Origin: Enterococcaceae bacterium
GTDB taxonomy: Bacteria; Bacillota; Bacilli; Lactobacillales; Enterococcaceae
Length of the DNA stretch: 64,000 nucleotides
Direction: 5' to 3'
Assembly: GCA_022649665.1 (NCBI GenBank)
Contig: JALCOL010000007.1
Coordinates: 1 to 64,000, forward strand
The notes under the pieces were generated by a model. It searched no databases. It had not been told where the DNA came from and saw only the letters and a list, made by a program, of their open reading frames with translations. Shown one piece after another: positions 8,984-17,342 of this stretch; positions within the stretch are counted from its first letter, which is position 1; every line of letters begins with the position of its first letter. The position numbers and the translations under genes are program-made.

Positions 8984-9769
8984 TTGGATTATCGCGAAAA
9001 TGACGACTGGCAGCTCAAACCTCTGCCGGGCGAAACCGGACAAGCATATATGGGGATCAAACATGAGCAAAAGCTATTCATCAAACGCAACACTTCGCCT
9101 TTTCTAGCGGCGCTTTCACGTGAAGCGATCGTGCCGAAACTCGTATGGACGAAACGGCTCAGCAACGGCGACGTCCTGACAGCCCAAGAATGGCTGGAAG
9201 GCCGCGTCTTAACAGCTGCTGAGGCCGGCAGCTCGCTGACCGTGATCGAGATGTTCCAAAAGATCCATCACTCAGCATCGCTTAAAAAAATGCTCGGAAA
9301 AGTCGGCGGAAAACGGGTGACGGCGTTCGGGATGCTTTGTCAATTGACCGAAAAACACCGGGAACACCGCGACGATGCTTTTATGAAAAAAGTGCTGAGC
9401 TTTTTAGAAGCACAGCTGCCTGAAGAAGACCCGGCCCAGTTTTTTGTCGTCCACGGCGACATCAACCGGCGCAATTGGTTTTTGACAAATGATCAGCAGC
9501 TCTATCTTGTTGATTGGGATTCAGCGGTGATCGGCAACGCCGCGATCGATCTGGGGAATTTTTTGTTTCACTATGTCCCGATCGCGCTCTGGCCGGACTG
9601 GCTGAATCATTATTATGGCCGCGAAGCAACGAGCCGCGAGATGCACGGTATTTATTGGTACGGCCTGCTTTACCAAGTTTCTTTGATCGATAAGCGCAAA
9701 CGGCAGAATAAGCCGAAAGAGCTCGCGAAGGAACAGCACTTATTGAATGAAATTTTTTTGAACTTATGA
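8984..9769 (+). CDS. ytmP: YtmP-like aminoglycoside/choline kinase-family phosphotransferase
   Basis: A 261-residue protein of the APH/choline kinase fold. The catalytic loop reads HGDINRRNWF (Asp acting as base, Asn binding metal), and the metal-binding Asp is in LVDWDSA. It sits directly before trmB, as ytmP does in Bacillus and its relatives. The substrate is unknown, so a drug-resistance label would be unwarranted. The start is TTG 8984, with GGAGG at 8972-8976 seven bases before it. The ATG at 8948 would overlap the promoter's start region and lacks a ribosome binding site. Confidence 0.82.
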   Translation: MDYRENDDWQLKPLPGETGQAYMGIKHEQKLFIKRNTSPFLAALSREAIVPKLVWTKRLSNGDVLTAQEWLEGRVLTAAEAGSSLTVIEMFQKIHHSASLKKMLGKVGGKRVTAFGMLCQLTEKHREHRDDAFMKKVLSFLEAQLPEEDPAQFFVVHGDINRRNWFLTNDQQLYLVDWDSAVIGNAAIDLGNFLFHYVPIALWPDWLNHYYGREATSREMHGIYWYGLLYQVSLIDKRKRQNKPKELAKEQHLLNEIFLNL

Positions 9770-9785
9770 AAGGAACGATCAGACA

Positions 9786-10436
9786 ATGCGACTGCGCAAT
9801 AAACCATGGGCGCCCGAATATCTAGCCGCACATCCAGAAGTCGTGGCGCAAGACGCGGCTGCTTGGTACGGCAAGTGGCAGGAACGATTTCCGCGGACAC
9901 AGCCGATCTACATCGAAGTCGGCTCAGGCAAAGGCCGCTTCATCGCGCAAATGGCGAAAAAATATCCGGCGATCAATTTTATCGGCATTGAAATGCAGGT
10001 CAATGCGATCGTGACGGCACTCGACCATCTTTTGGAAGAAGAGATCGATAATCTTCAGCTTTTGGCAGTCAACGGGGCTGAATTGACTGACTTTTTCGCA
10101 CCGAACGAAGTCGACCAAATCTTTTTGAATTTTTCCGATCCTTGGCCGAAAAAGCGTCATGCGAAACGCCGCTTGACCTCTCCAGGCTTTCTCAAAATTT
10201 ATCAAGAGATCTTGCGCGGCGGGGGTGAGCTGCATTTTAAGACGGACAACCGGCCGCTCTTTGAATATTCGCTTGCATCTTTTTCACAATTCGGCCTGAC
10301 GCTGAAACAAGTCTGGCTCGATCTGCATCAAGACGCACCGCTTGATAATGTAATGACGGAATATGAAGAAAAATTTGTCGAACAAGGCAAACCGATCTAC
10401 CGCGCAGAAGTCCAATTTCCGCCGAAAAAAGCATAA
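9786..10436 (+). CDS. trmB: tRNA (guanine46-N7)-methyltransferase
   Basis: A 216-residue SAM-dependent methyltransferase that makes m7G46 in the tRNA variable loop. The SAM-binding stretch IEVGSGKGRFI and the TrmB signature NFSDPWPKKRHAKRRL are intact, and length is normal. It lies 16 bp after ytmP and shares its promoter. Its transcript would carry a hairpin repeat and then a strong terminator. Confidence 0.96.
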   Translation: MRLRNKPWAPEYLAAHPEVVAQDAAAWYGKWQERFPRTQPIYIEVGSGKGRFIAQMAKKYPAINFIGIEMQVNAIVTALDHLLEEEIDNLQLLAVNGAELTDFFAPNEVDQIFLNFSDPWPKKRHAKRRLTSPGFLKIYQEILRGGGELHFKTDNRPLFEYSLASFSQFGLTLKQVWLDLHQDAPLDNVMTEYEEKFVEQGKPIYRAEVQFPPKKA

Positions 10437-10442
10437 CAAACA

Positions 10443-10568
10443 GAGGTTGAGACAAAAGTGTCCAGCTTCGAGAAATAAGAAGAAAAATCCGAAAATAGTT
10501 TCTTATATTTTTGAGATTTTTCGGCTCCTAATCCGAAGAAGCTGCTTTTGAAACACCGTTTATTCGGA
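10443..10568 (+). repeat. Interspersed hairpin repeat, copy after trmB
   Basis: Begins GAGGTTGAGACAAAAGTG about 7 bp after the trmB stop and ends CACCGTTTATTC just before a terminator. Near the 3' arm TCCTAATCC replaces the TTATTTCC of other copies, which weakens one part of the stem. Confidence 0.9.
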
Positions 10569-10570
10569 AA

Positions 10571-10612
10571 AAGAGGCTGGGACATGACTTTTGTCCCAGC
10601 CTCTTGTTTTTT
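10571..10612. terminator. Bidirectional terminator between trmB and the amidohydrolase
   Basis: AAGAGGCTGGGACA pairs with TGTCCCAGCCTCTT, with T runs on both outer sides. The stem sequence resembles the repeat's own GAGGTTGAGACAAAAG end. Confidence 0.92.
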
Positions 10613-12201
10613 TATTTTCGGCGTAATACTTTTCCGGCATTGACCCCGGTCAGCTCGTCATCGATGACCGCCGGCTGGCCGTTGACCATGACCATTGAAA
10701 ATCCGGTCGCGAGTTTTGTCGGGTGCATATAATCTGCTTTGGAGTCGACCGCTTCAGGAGCGAACAAAACAAGATCCGCGTCAGCGCCGGGTTTCAGCAC
10801 GCCTTTATCCATTCGCAGTGCTTGGGCGGGCAGCGAAGTCATTTTTTGGATCGCTTGTTCAAGCGTCAAAACCCCGCGGTCCAAGACATAATCTTTGATG
10901 ACGTGCGGGATATTCGCATAACCGCGGGGATGCGGCAAGCCCTTCCCGGGATAAACGGTATCGGAGATGATGGAGCTGTAAGGCAAGTTCAAGATTTTTT
11001 CGATATCATCTTCGCACGTGATGTAGTCGATCATCGACACGCGGCATTTTTCTTCTGCTAATAGATCGAACAAGGCATCATAAGGATCGGCTTTTCGCAA
11101 CTCAGCCAGTTCCGCCAAGTTTTTGCCGATCAATTCTTGATTTTTCGGCAGATCGACACTGCCGATATAGACATTTTCAAAACCAACGCCTAAAAGAATA
11201 TTTTCAAAATTCGCAGCTGGTTTAGCCAAGATTTTTTTCATTTCTGCACGGATCGCCGGATCATGCAGCAGTTCGGCAGTTTTCTCTGGGCCTTCTGTTA
11301 GATATTGCGGCGGCAAAAGGCAAACCATCTGTGTGCTGCCAGCTGTCCAGGGATAGACATCACAAGTGATGTCCATGCCTTCGCGGCGATTTTTCTCGAT
11401 CAAATCGATCGTTTTTTGCGTCAAGTGGCGCCAATTCTTTTTGCCGATGCATTTGAAATGGCTGACGTGGAGCGGAATATTCAGCCGTTTCGTCAGCTCG
11501 ATGACTTCTTCAACAGATTCATACAAAATATCGCCTTCGCCGCGCACATGTGTCGTGAACGGGAAGTCTTGATTTTTAAGCGGGGCCAAGACTTCAGCAA
11601 GCTCAGCGACATCGTAATTGACATCCGGCAAATAGGAAAAGCCGGTCGAGATCCCGAAGACGCCTGCGTCAAGTGCTTCTTGGAGAAACGCTTGGATGTG
11701 GCGGATATCGTCTTTGGACAAATTATCTTTAAAATCATTGACCGCCATTCGCAGTGTGCCGTTGCCGATCAGCATTCCAAAGTTGAGCGGCAGTTTTTTT
11801 TGATCGAGCTGTGTCATGTATTCTTTGAACGTCGCTGCGGGGACTTCTGCGGGCAGCATGCCGGTAACAGGCTGCATATAGTCCATCATCTCAGTCCGTT
11901 TTTCCTTTGGTGCTGGCGCGATCGACAGGCCGCAATTGCCGTTGACGATCGTTGTCAGTCCTTGCCGCAATTCGGCTTCGCCAAAGTTTTCGCGAAAAGC
12001 CGCTGCATCAGCATGCCGGTGGATATCCATAAAGCCGGGTGCCAATACTTTTCCGTTGCCATCGATGATATGTTTGCTTTTTTCAGTGATCGAAGGCGCT
12101 ACTTGAACGATTTTTTCGCCTTGAACGCCGACGTCGCCGGTCCAGGCTTTTTTACCAGTCCCGTCGATGATATGTACATTTTTAAATAACCAATCTAACA
12201 T
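10612..12201 (-). CDS. N-acyl-D-amino-acid deacylase / D-aminoacylase-family amidohydrolase
   Basis: A 529-residue metal-dependent amidohydrolase. Features of the D-aminoacylase group include the early metal motif in GFMDIHRHAD, the VNGNCGLSIAP segment, HVSHFKCIG (metal histidines), and the late KPGADADLVLF stretch. Such enzymes release a carboxylate from N-acyl-D-amino acids or cleave related amides and cyclic imides. The exact substrate cannot be read from sequence. It has its own promoter (12239-12267) and AGAGGG before the ATG. A link with D-amino acids of the cell wall is only a guess. Confidence 0.8.
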   Translation of the reverse strand: MLDWLFKNVHIIDGTGKKAWTGDVGVQGEKIVQVAPSITEKSKHIIDGNGKVLAPGFMDIHRHADAAAFRENFGEAELRQGLTTIVNGNCGLSIAPAPKEKRTEMMDYMQPVTGMLPAEVPAATFKEYMTQLDQKKLPLNFGMLIGNGTLRMAVNDFKDNLSKDDIRHIQAFLQEALDAGVFGISTGFSYLPDVNYDVAELAEVLAPLKNQDFPFTTHVRGEGDILYESVEEVIELTKRLNIPLHVSHFKCIGKKNWRHLTQKTIDLIEKNRREGMDITCDVYPWTAGSTQMVCLLPPQYLTEGPEKTAELLHDPAIRAEMKKILAKPAANFENILLGVGFENVYIGSVDLPKNQELIGKNLAELAELRKADPYDALFDLLAEEKCRVSMIDYITCEDDIEKILNLPYSSIISDTVYPGKGLPHPRGYANIPHVIKDYVLDRGVLTLEQAIQKMTSLPAQALRMDKGVLKPGADADLVLFAPEAVDSKADYMHPTKLATGFSMVMVNGQPAVIDDELTGVNAGKVLRRK

Positions 12202-12238
12202 TTTTCTTCGCCCTCTCGGTAAATATCATACGTTACTT

Positions 12239-12267
12239 ATAGTACTCCCGCCGACTTGAAAGGTCAA
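12239..12267 (-). promoter_or_regulatory. Promoter of the D-aminoacylase-like gene
   Basis: On the minus strand TTGACC (12267-12262) and TACTAT (12244-12239) are spaced 17 bp apart, about 40 bp before the ATG. Confidence 0.7.
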
Positions 12268-12271
12268 ACAA

Positions 12272-12317
12272 AGTGAAAGCGCCTGCTCTCTTGCCGTTGA
12301 AGGAAGCAGACGCTTTT
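12272..12317 (-). terminator. Hairpin terminator after the VIT1 gene
   Basis: AAAGCGcCTGCT and AGCAGaCGCTTT form a long stem with a large loop, just 3' of the minus-strand VIT1 gene. Confidence 0.65.
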
Positions 12318-12328
12318 AAAAAATATTT

Positions 12329-13204
12329 TCAGATCTCGATCCCGAGCAGCCGTTTTGCTAAAAGACCGATCAAAAAAGAGATGATCATCACGCTGAAACT
12401 GATCGCAGCCATTTGGCCGAATGGTTTCATGAACGGTTCGTCTTTGGCGACCGCAATGTAATAGTTGAAAAAAGCGATCAATGCGACGACGATCAAAAGC
12501 ATCGTGATGAATGCGGGGATATACAAGTGGACCGGGAATAAAAGATAAGGCAGTACCAGCAAGATCACGGCTAAGAGATAGGTGCCGCCGGTATAAAAAC
12601 TTGATTTCAGCGGATTTTTGCTGCCGTCCGCTTTTTCTGCTAAATAATTTGAAGCGCCCATCGAGAGGGTCGCGGCGATGCCGGTAATGATCGCTGAAAG
12701 CGCGACGAGCCGGTTGTTTGCCATCGCAAAAGTCAGGCCGGCGATCGTTCCGGTCAGCTCAACCAGCGCGTCATTGAGCCCTAGGATCATCGAGCCGACG
12801 TAGTGCAAGCGCTCTTCGTCAAGCATCGCTAAAAGTTCTTTTTCATGTGCTTGTTCATCCCGCAAGATCTCATCTGCTTCGGGATAAGTGCCGATCAGCT
12901 TGTAGTAGTCGCTGACAGCCAGAGCTTCAGTCTTTTCCATTTGCTTGATGGCGAAGGTATAGCCGAAAAAGATCCCCAAAAACTTGTAAAGAAATAAAAG
13001 CAGCCGGTTCGCTGTGACAGTTTGCTGAGTATAAAGCTGCCAAATATCATGGTGATGTTTTTCGTCAGCGGCTATTTGCTGGACGAGTTGTTTATCTTCC
13101 GGGTCTTTGATCCGTTTTGCTAATTCTTGATAAGCCAAGTGACCGTTCAACTCATCTTTTTGTAAGCGGAGCAGAGTCTGCATTTGTTCTTCGCTGATAT
13201 GCAT
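12329..13204 (-). CDS. Ferritin-like domain fused to a VIT1/CCC1 iron-manganese transporter
   Basis: A 291-residue fusion. Residues about 1-145 form a rubrerythrin/ferritin-like four-helix region with Glu and ExxH-type residues (LNGHLAYQELAKR, ADEKHHHD, RDEQAHEKELL). Residues about 150-291 form the VIT1/CCC1 membrane domain (GLNDALVELTGTIAGL, SMGASNYLAEKADG, then three hydrophobic segments). Family members export or sequester ferrous iron or manganese, and the ferritin-like part may bind or oxidise iron at the membrane, as in MbfA-type proteins. No clear ribosome binding site was found next to the ATG. The gene is probably monocistronic. Confidence 0.85.
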   Translation of the reverse strand: MHISEEQMQTLLRLQKDELNGHLAYQELAKRIKDPEDKQLVQQIAADEKHHHDIWQLYTQQTVTANRLLLFLYKFLGIFFGYTFAIKQMEKTEALAVSDYYKLIGTYPEADEILRDEQAHEKELLAMLDEERLHYVGSMILGLNDALVELTGTIAGLTFAMANNRLVALSAIITGIAATLSMGASNYLAEKADGSKNPLKSSFYTGGTYLLAVILLVLPYLLFPVHLYIPAFITMLLIVVALIAFFNYYIAVAKDEPFMKPFGQMAAISFSVMIISFLIGLLAKRLLGIEI

Positions 13205-13324
13205 TTATTCGGCAGCCGAAAATTCAAACGACCGCTAGTCACTTCCTTTCAGGTATTTTTAAATCACTCTTATCATACCTGAAATTTTACCGAAAAATAA
13301 TGAAAAACACTTGAAAAAGACAAA

Positions 13325-13352
13325 AAAGCTTGAGCGAAAAAACTCAAGCTTT
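13325..13352 (-). terminator. Intrinsic terminator of hcp
   Basis: AAAGCTTGAG and CTCAAGCTTT form a 10-bp stem. On the minus strand it is followed by a T run. Confidence 0.88.
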
Positions 13353-13368
13353 GAAGGAAAGATGATGC

Positions 13369-14937
13369 TTACATTTGCGGCGTCAAGATCCGCGCGAGAT
13401 CTTCTTTGGCGGTCGTGATCGGGGTCAATTCAAATTGATCTTGCAAATATTTCAAAATGTCTGGAGAAACAAATGCTGGAAGTGTTGGTCCTAAATGAAT
13501 GTTTTTGATCCCCAAAGAAAGAAGGGTCAAAAGGACGGCCACTGCTTTTTGTTCGTACCAGGAAAGGACCATGCTGAGCGGCAGATCGTTGACTTCGCAG
13601 CCGAGTGCATCTGCCAGTGCGATCGCCACGGCGATCGCCGAATAGGAGTCGTTGCATTGCCCCATATCCATCATGCGCGGCAAGCCGGCGACGTTGCCGA
13701 TCTGCATATCATTGAAGCGGTATTTCCCGCAAGCGCAAGTCAAGATCAAAGTGTTTTCAGGGGATTCTTCCACGAATTCTGTATAATAGTTGCGGCCGAC
13801 GCGTGCGCCGTCGCAGCCGCCGACGAGGATGATCTGTTTCAAATCGCCGGAGTTGATCGCGCTGATCACTTTGTCAGCTTGCGACAAGACGAAGTCGTGA
13901 CCGAAGCCAGTCGTAACAGTATGGCCGCCGTTGATCCCGGTCAATTCCTGCGGTTCATCATAGCCGCCGAGTTCAAGTGCTTTTTCGATCACTGGTGTGA
14001 AGTCTTTATCGTCGCCGATATGGACCATTTCGGGATACGCAACGACGGATGTCGTGAAGACTCGGTCGTGATAGCTGCGGTGGACCGGCATGATGCAGTT
14101 CGTCGTAAAGAGGACCGGTGCCGGGATCTTTTTGAATTCTTTTTGCTGGTTTTGCCAAGCAGTCCCGAAGTTTCCTTTGAAATGCGAATAAGCTTTCAAT
14201 TTCGGATAGCCGTGAGCCGGCAGCATTTCGCCGTGCGTATAAATATTGATGCCTTTGCCTTCCGTTTGTTCGAGCAGAAGTTTCAAGTCGCGCAAGTCGT
14301 GTCCGGAGATCACGATGAATGGACCAGGTTCGATCGTCAGCGGGACTTCAGTGGGAACAGGATTGCCGTAAGATTCAGTATTGGCTTGATCCAAAAGTTT
14401 CATCGTATCGAAGTTGACTTTCCCAGTTTCCATGACAAGCGGCAGCAGTTCATCTGCGCCGAGGCTTTCATCACCGATCATCCGCAGCGCTTTTAAGAAG
14501 AATTCGTTGATCGCGTCGTCCGTATAGCCGAGAGCCGCTGCATGGTGCGCGTAAGCCGCCATTCCTTTTAAGCCGAAGAGTGTCAAGGCTTTTAATGAAC
14601 GGACATCTTCCGGAGCATCCCAGAGGCGTTCCATATCGTAGGTTTCGATATTGCTGGCGGCAGCTTCGACGCGGCCGATCGTTGCTTGGATTGATGGATC
14701 GTCAAAGCTTACATTAGTAACGGTGGTAAAGAGCCCATCCAAAACCAATTGAGCGATGTCGCTTTTTTCTTCTCCTTCAGGGATGAGACGTGCTAAACCG
14801 ATCAAAGAACCGATCAAATCGTCCTGCAAGTTGGCAGTCGGGACTTTTTTGCCGCAGACCCCGCCGCGTGTGCAACCTGTTCCGCCTTCAGTCTGTTCGC
14901 ATTGGAAACAGAACATGTCTTGTTGTGCGTTTGTCAA
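13369..14937 (-). CDS. hcp: Hydroxylamine reductase / hybrid cluster protein
   Basis: A 522-residue hybrid cluster protein, which reduces hydroxylamine in vitro and NO to N2O in enteric bacteria, so it serves nitrosative stress defence. The N-terminal cluster cysteines are Cys10, Cys13, Cys22 and Cys28, the short spacing seen in anaerobe-type Hcp. Hybrid-cluster segments such as GGHTVTTGFGHDF, LILTCACGKYRFND and GLPRMMDMGQCNDSY are intact. TTG 14937 is chosen because AAAGGA lies 8 nt upstream. The in-frame ATG nine bases earlier overlaps that site. It is divergent from a Crp/Fnr gene 171 bp away, which suggests control by that regulator. No hcr reductase gene is adjacent. Confidence 0.94.
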   Translation of the reverse strand: MTNAQQDMFCFQCEQTEGGTGCTRGGVCGKKVPTANLQDDLIGSLIGLARLIPEGEEKSDIAQLVLDGLFTTVTNVSFDDPSIQATIGRVEAAASNIETYDMERLWDAPEDVRSLKALTLFGLKGMAAYAHHAAALGYTDDAINEFFLKALRMIGDESLGADELLPLVMETGKVNFDTMKLLDQANTESYGNPVPTEVPLTIEPGPFIVISGHDLRDLKLLLEQTEGKGINIYTHGEMLPAHGYPKLKAYSHFKGNFGTAWQNQQKEFKKIPAPVLFTTNCIMPVHRSYHDRVFTTSVVAYPEMVHIGDDKDFTPVIEKALELGGYDEPQELTGINGGHTVTTGFGHDFVLSQADKVISAINSGDLKQIILVGGCDGARVGRNYYTEFVEESPENTLILTCACGKYRFNDMQIGNVAGLPRMMDMGQCNDSYSAIAVAIALADALGCEVNDLPLSMVLSWYEQKAVAVLLTLLSLGIKNIHLGPTLPAFVSPDILKYLQDQFELTPITTAKEDLARILTPQM

Positions 14938-15108
14938 AGAAATCATCCTTTCTTTATTGGTCGAAATAAAAACTTTTCTATCCTTTATTTTATTACGAAC
15001 GTTTGGCAAAGTCGAATATTAACCATTTGACTTTCTGCCCAAAGAATAATACTTTGAAGAAAAATAGTCGGTTGGATTTCCAACAAATGAATCAAAGGAG
15101 AATTTTGC

Positions 15109-15774
15109 ATGCTGAAAAGCGGGGAATTGCCAGTTGTCCAGCAATCCAAATTATTCAAAAATGTCACCAAAACAGAGATCGCCGAACTGCTGGCGCACTT
15201 GGCAGCGGAAACGGTCGCATTCCAGGAAGGCGAACGGATCTGGCAGGCCGGCGAGACCGCGGCACAGATCGGACTGGTGCTGAGCGGACACGTTCAGATC
15301 ATTAAAGAAGATTTTCACGGGAACCGGATGATCTTGACGAAAGTCGCCTCTTCAGGGATCTTCGGCGAGGCATATGCATATGCAGCGCCGGACACGCTGC
15401 CGGTTTCGGTCGATATGGCGGAAAGCGGACGCATATTGTTTTTGCAGCCGGAAAAAATGCTCGCTGCCTCGGCTTGGCCGGGCGGCGGGCAGCTGCTGCG
15501 GAACATTTTGCAGATCTTGGCGCAGAAGAGTTTGATGCTGAATCAAAAGATCGAGATCCTCTCGCAGCGCAAAGTCGAAGATAAAGTCCTCGCGTTTTTG
15601 ATCTTTCAAAGCCGCGCGCAAAAAAGCCGGACCCTTTTGATTCCCTATGACCGTCAAGAGATGGCGGATGCGCTGGGGGTGGAACGCTCAGCGCTGTCGG
15701 CTGTTTTAAGCAAGATGAAAAAAGCCGGCAAGATCGACTTTCATAAAAACCGCTTTGAACTGCTGAGCGATTGA
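15109..15774 (+). CDS. Crp/Fnr-family transcription regulator
   Basis: A 221-residue regulator with an N-terminal cyclic nucleotide-binding-like beta barrel (about 15-125) and a C-terminal winged helix-turn-helix (about 150-215, with RQEMADALGVERSALSAVLSKM). There are no cysteines at all, so it cannot carry an Fnr-type iron-sulfur cluster. The signal could be heme-bound NO, another small ligand or none. It is divergent from hcp, an arrangement common for NO-responsive regulators. ATG 15109 is preceded by AAAGGAGA. The ABC transporter downstream has its own promoter. Confidence 0.85.
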   Translation: MLKSGELPVVQQSKLFKNVTKTEIAELLAHLAAETVAFQEGERIWQAGETAAQIGLVLSGHVQIIKEDFHGNRMILTKVASSGIFGEAYAYAAPDTLPVSVDMAESGRILFLQPEKMLAASAWPGGGQLLRNILQILAQKSLMLNQKIEILSQRKVEDKVLAFLIFQSRAQKSRTLLIPYDRQEMADALGVERSALSAVLSKMKKAGKIDFHKNRFELLSD

Positions 15775-15918
15775 AAGAAGCGATCGAAAGCGATCAGCAG
15801 AATCTATCACGGAATCATTTTTGGGCTAATAGTTATTTATATTAACAAAAAAGGCGCTAATAATGTTTTTCTTAAGTGAAACTTATTTTTTAATAGTTGA
15901 TGTTAGAAAAAATGTGAA

Positions 15919-15947
15919 TTGACGTGCGTGCATTGCTTTGCTATAGT
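15919..15947 (+). promoter_or_regulatory. Promoter of the amino acid ABC transporter operon
   Basis: TTGACG at 15919-15924 and TATAGT at 15942-15947, 17 bp apart. No T-box or other riboswitch was recognised between this promoter and the first start codon. Confidence 0.82.
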
Positions 15948-16006
15948 CATCGAAAGACAATAAATGAAAATTTGATTAAAATTTCGATGGAATAGGAAGT
16001 GTCGCT

Positions 16007-16666
16007 GTGAATTGGTCGTCGATCGCTGATGTTATTCCTCAATATGCCCATGCGCTGGCTTTGACTGCCAAGCTTGGGTTTTGGGGAGTATTTTTTTCGC
16101 TTTTTCTGGGGCTTTTGATCAGTTTGATCCAATATCGCAATATCCCGGTTTTAGAGCGTATCTGCCGGATCTATATCGAGCTGTCGCGCAACACGCCGCT
16201 TTTGATCCAGCTCTATTTTTTGTATTACGGTTTTTCGAAGTTCGGAATGAAATTTTCCGAGAACACCAGCGCGATCATCGCGCTGACATTTTTAGGAGCC
16301 AGCTACATGGCCGAAGCGTTTCGCGGCGGGCTCGAAGCGGTTCCGAACAGTCAGCTCGAAAGCGGCAAAGCGATCGGCTTGAACGACCATCAGCTGATGC
16401 GCTACGTTCTTTTGCCGCAAGCGGTCACCGTCAGCGTGCCGGCTGTCGGTGCGAACATTATTTTTTTGGTCAAAGAAACTTCGATCTTATCAGCGATCTC
16501 GATTTTGGACGTCATGAATTTGACACGCGACTTGATTGGAATGTATTACCGGACGAACGAGTATCTGCTGCTGCTGGTCGCTTCTTACGCGATCCTGCTG
16601 ATCCCATTGTCGCTGTTTTTGACTTGGCTAGAAAGGAGGGTTCGCCGTGGTGCTTTCGGGAATTAG
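16007..16666 (+). CDS. Polar amino acid ABC transporter permease 1
   Basis: A 219-residue permease of the His/Glu/Gln/Arg family with about five membrane helices. The EAA loop for ATPase contact reads EAFRGGLEAVPNSQLESGKAIGL. The GTG start at 16007 has AGGAAG upstream. It overlaps the next permease gene by 20 bp, so the two are translationally coupled and probably form a heterodimer. Confidence 0.88.
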   Translation: MNWSSIADVIPQYAHALALTAKLGFWGVFFSLFLGLLISLIQYRNIPVLERICRIYIELSRNTPLLIQLYFLYYGFSKFGMKFSENTSAIIALTFLGASYMAEAFRGGLEAVPNSQLESGKAIGLNDHQLMRYVLLPQAVTVSVPAVGANIIFLVKETSILSAISILDVMNLTRDLIGMYYRTNEYLLLLVASYAILLIPLSLFLTWLERRVRRGAFGN

Positions 16667-17342
16667 TATTTTGTTTCAAGGGATCAATATCGAACGCTTG
16701 TTGATCGGCCTATTCCAAGGGGTCAAGATCGCGGCCGCTTCCGTTGTGATCGGGATGCTGATCGGTCTTCTTTTGGGGATCTTGCGGATCAACGGACCAT
16801 TCTGGGTCAAAGGGATCTTGAAACTCTATTTAGAGCTTTTCCGGATCATTCCGCTGCTCGTCTGGCTGTATGTCTTGTTTTATATTTTGCCGGCAGATTA
16901 CGAGCTGCACTTGTCGGCCGTAATGGTCTCGATCATCGTGTTCAGTGCATGGGTCGCTGCCGAGTTCAGCGATTTGGTGCGCAGCGCTTTAGTATCGCTT
17001 CCCGCGCATCAGCGCGAATCCGGGATGGCGCTCGGCCTCAGCGAAGGCCAGCTTTACCGCTATATTCTGCTGCCGCAAGCGCTCAAACGCTTGATCCCGG
17101 GCAGCATCAATCTTGTGACGCGCGTCATCAAGACGACATCGATCACCGTCATGATCGGAGTGATCGACGTCATCAAAGTCGGTCAGCAGATCATCGAAGC
17201 AAATAATACCAAAGCACCGACGACTTCTTTTTGGATCTACGGCGTGATCTTTCTTTTGTACTTCTTATTAAGCTATCCGCTGAGCAAGTTGGCGCAAAGT
17301 CTGGAATGCCGCTGGAACGTCGAGGAGGGGAACGAAGTTTGA
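16647..17342 (+). CDS. Polar amino acid ABC transporter permease 2
   Basis: A 231-residue permease paralogous to its neighbour, with the coupling loop VSLPAHQRESGMALGLSEGQ. The GTG start at 16647 lies inside the previous gene and has GGAGG before it. The stop overlaps the TTG start of the ATPase by four bases (TTGA). Confidence 0.88.
   Translation: MVLSGISILFQGINIERLLIGLFQGVKIAAASVVIGMLIGLLLGILRINGPFWVKGILKLYLELFRIIPLLVWLYVLFYILPADYELHLSAVMVSIIVFSAWVAAEFSDLVRSALVSLPAHQRESGMALGLSEGQLYRYILLPQALKRLIPGSINLVTRVIKTTSITVMIGVIDVIKVGQQIIEANNTKAPTTSFWIYGVIFLLYFLLSYPLSKLAQSLECRWNVEEGNEV

Noticed and set aside
8984-9769. Aminoglycoside resistance gene
   Set aside because: The fold is shared, but the position before trmB and the sequence fit the housekeeping YtmP group, and no resistance-type signature or mobile context is present.
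11305-12189. Long plus-strand open frame (about 294 codons) opposite the amidohydrolase
   Set aside because: It mirrors the codon pattern of the real minus-strand gene, has no ribosome binding site and no recognisable domain.
15775-16006. T-box or amino acid riboswitch before the ABC transporter
   Set aside because: No T-box core sequence or terminator/antiterminator pair was found in the leader.
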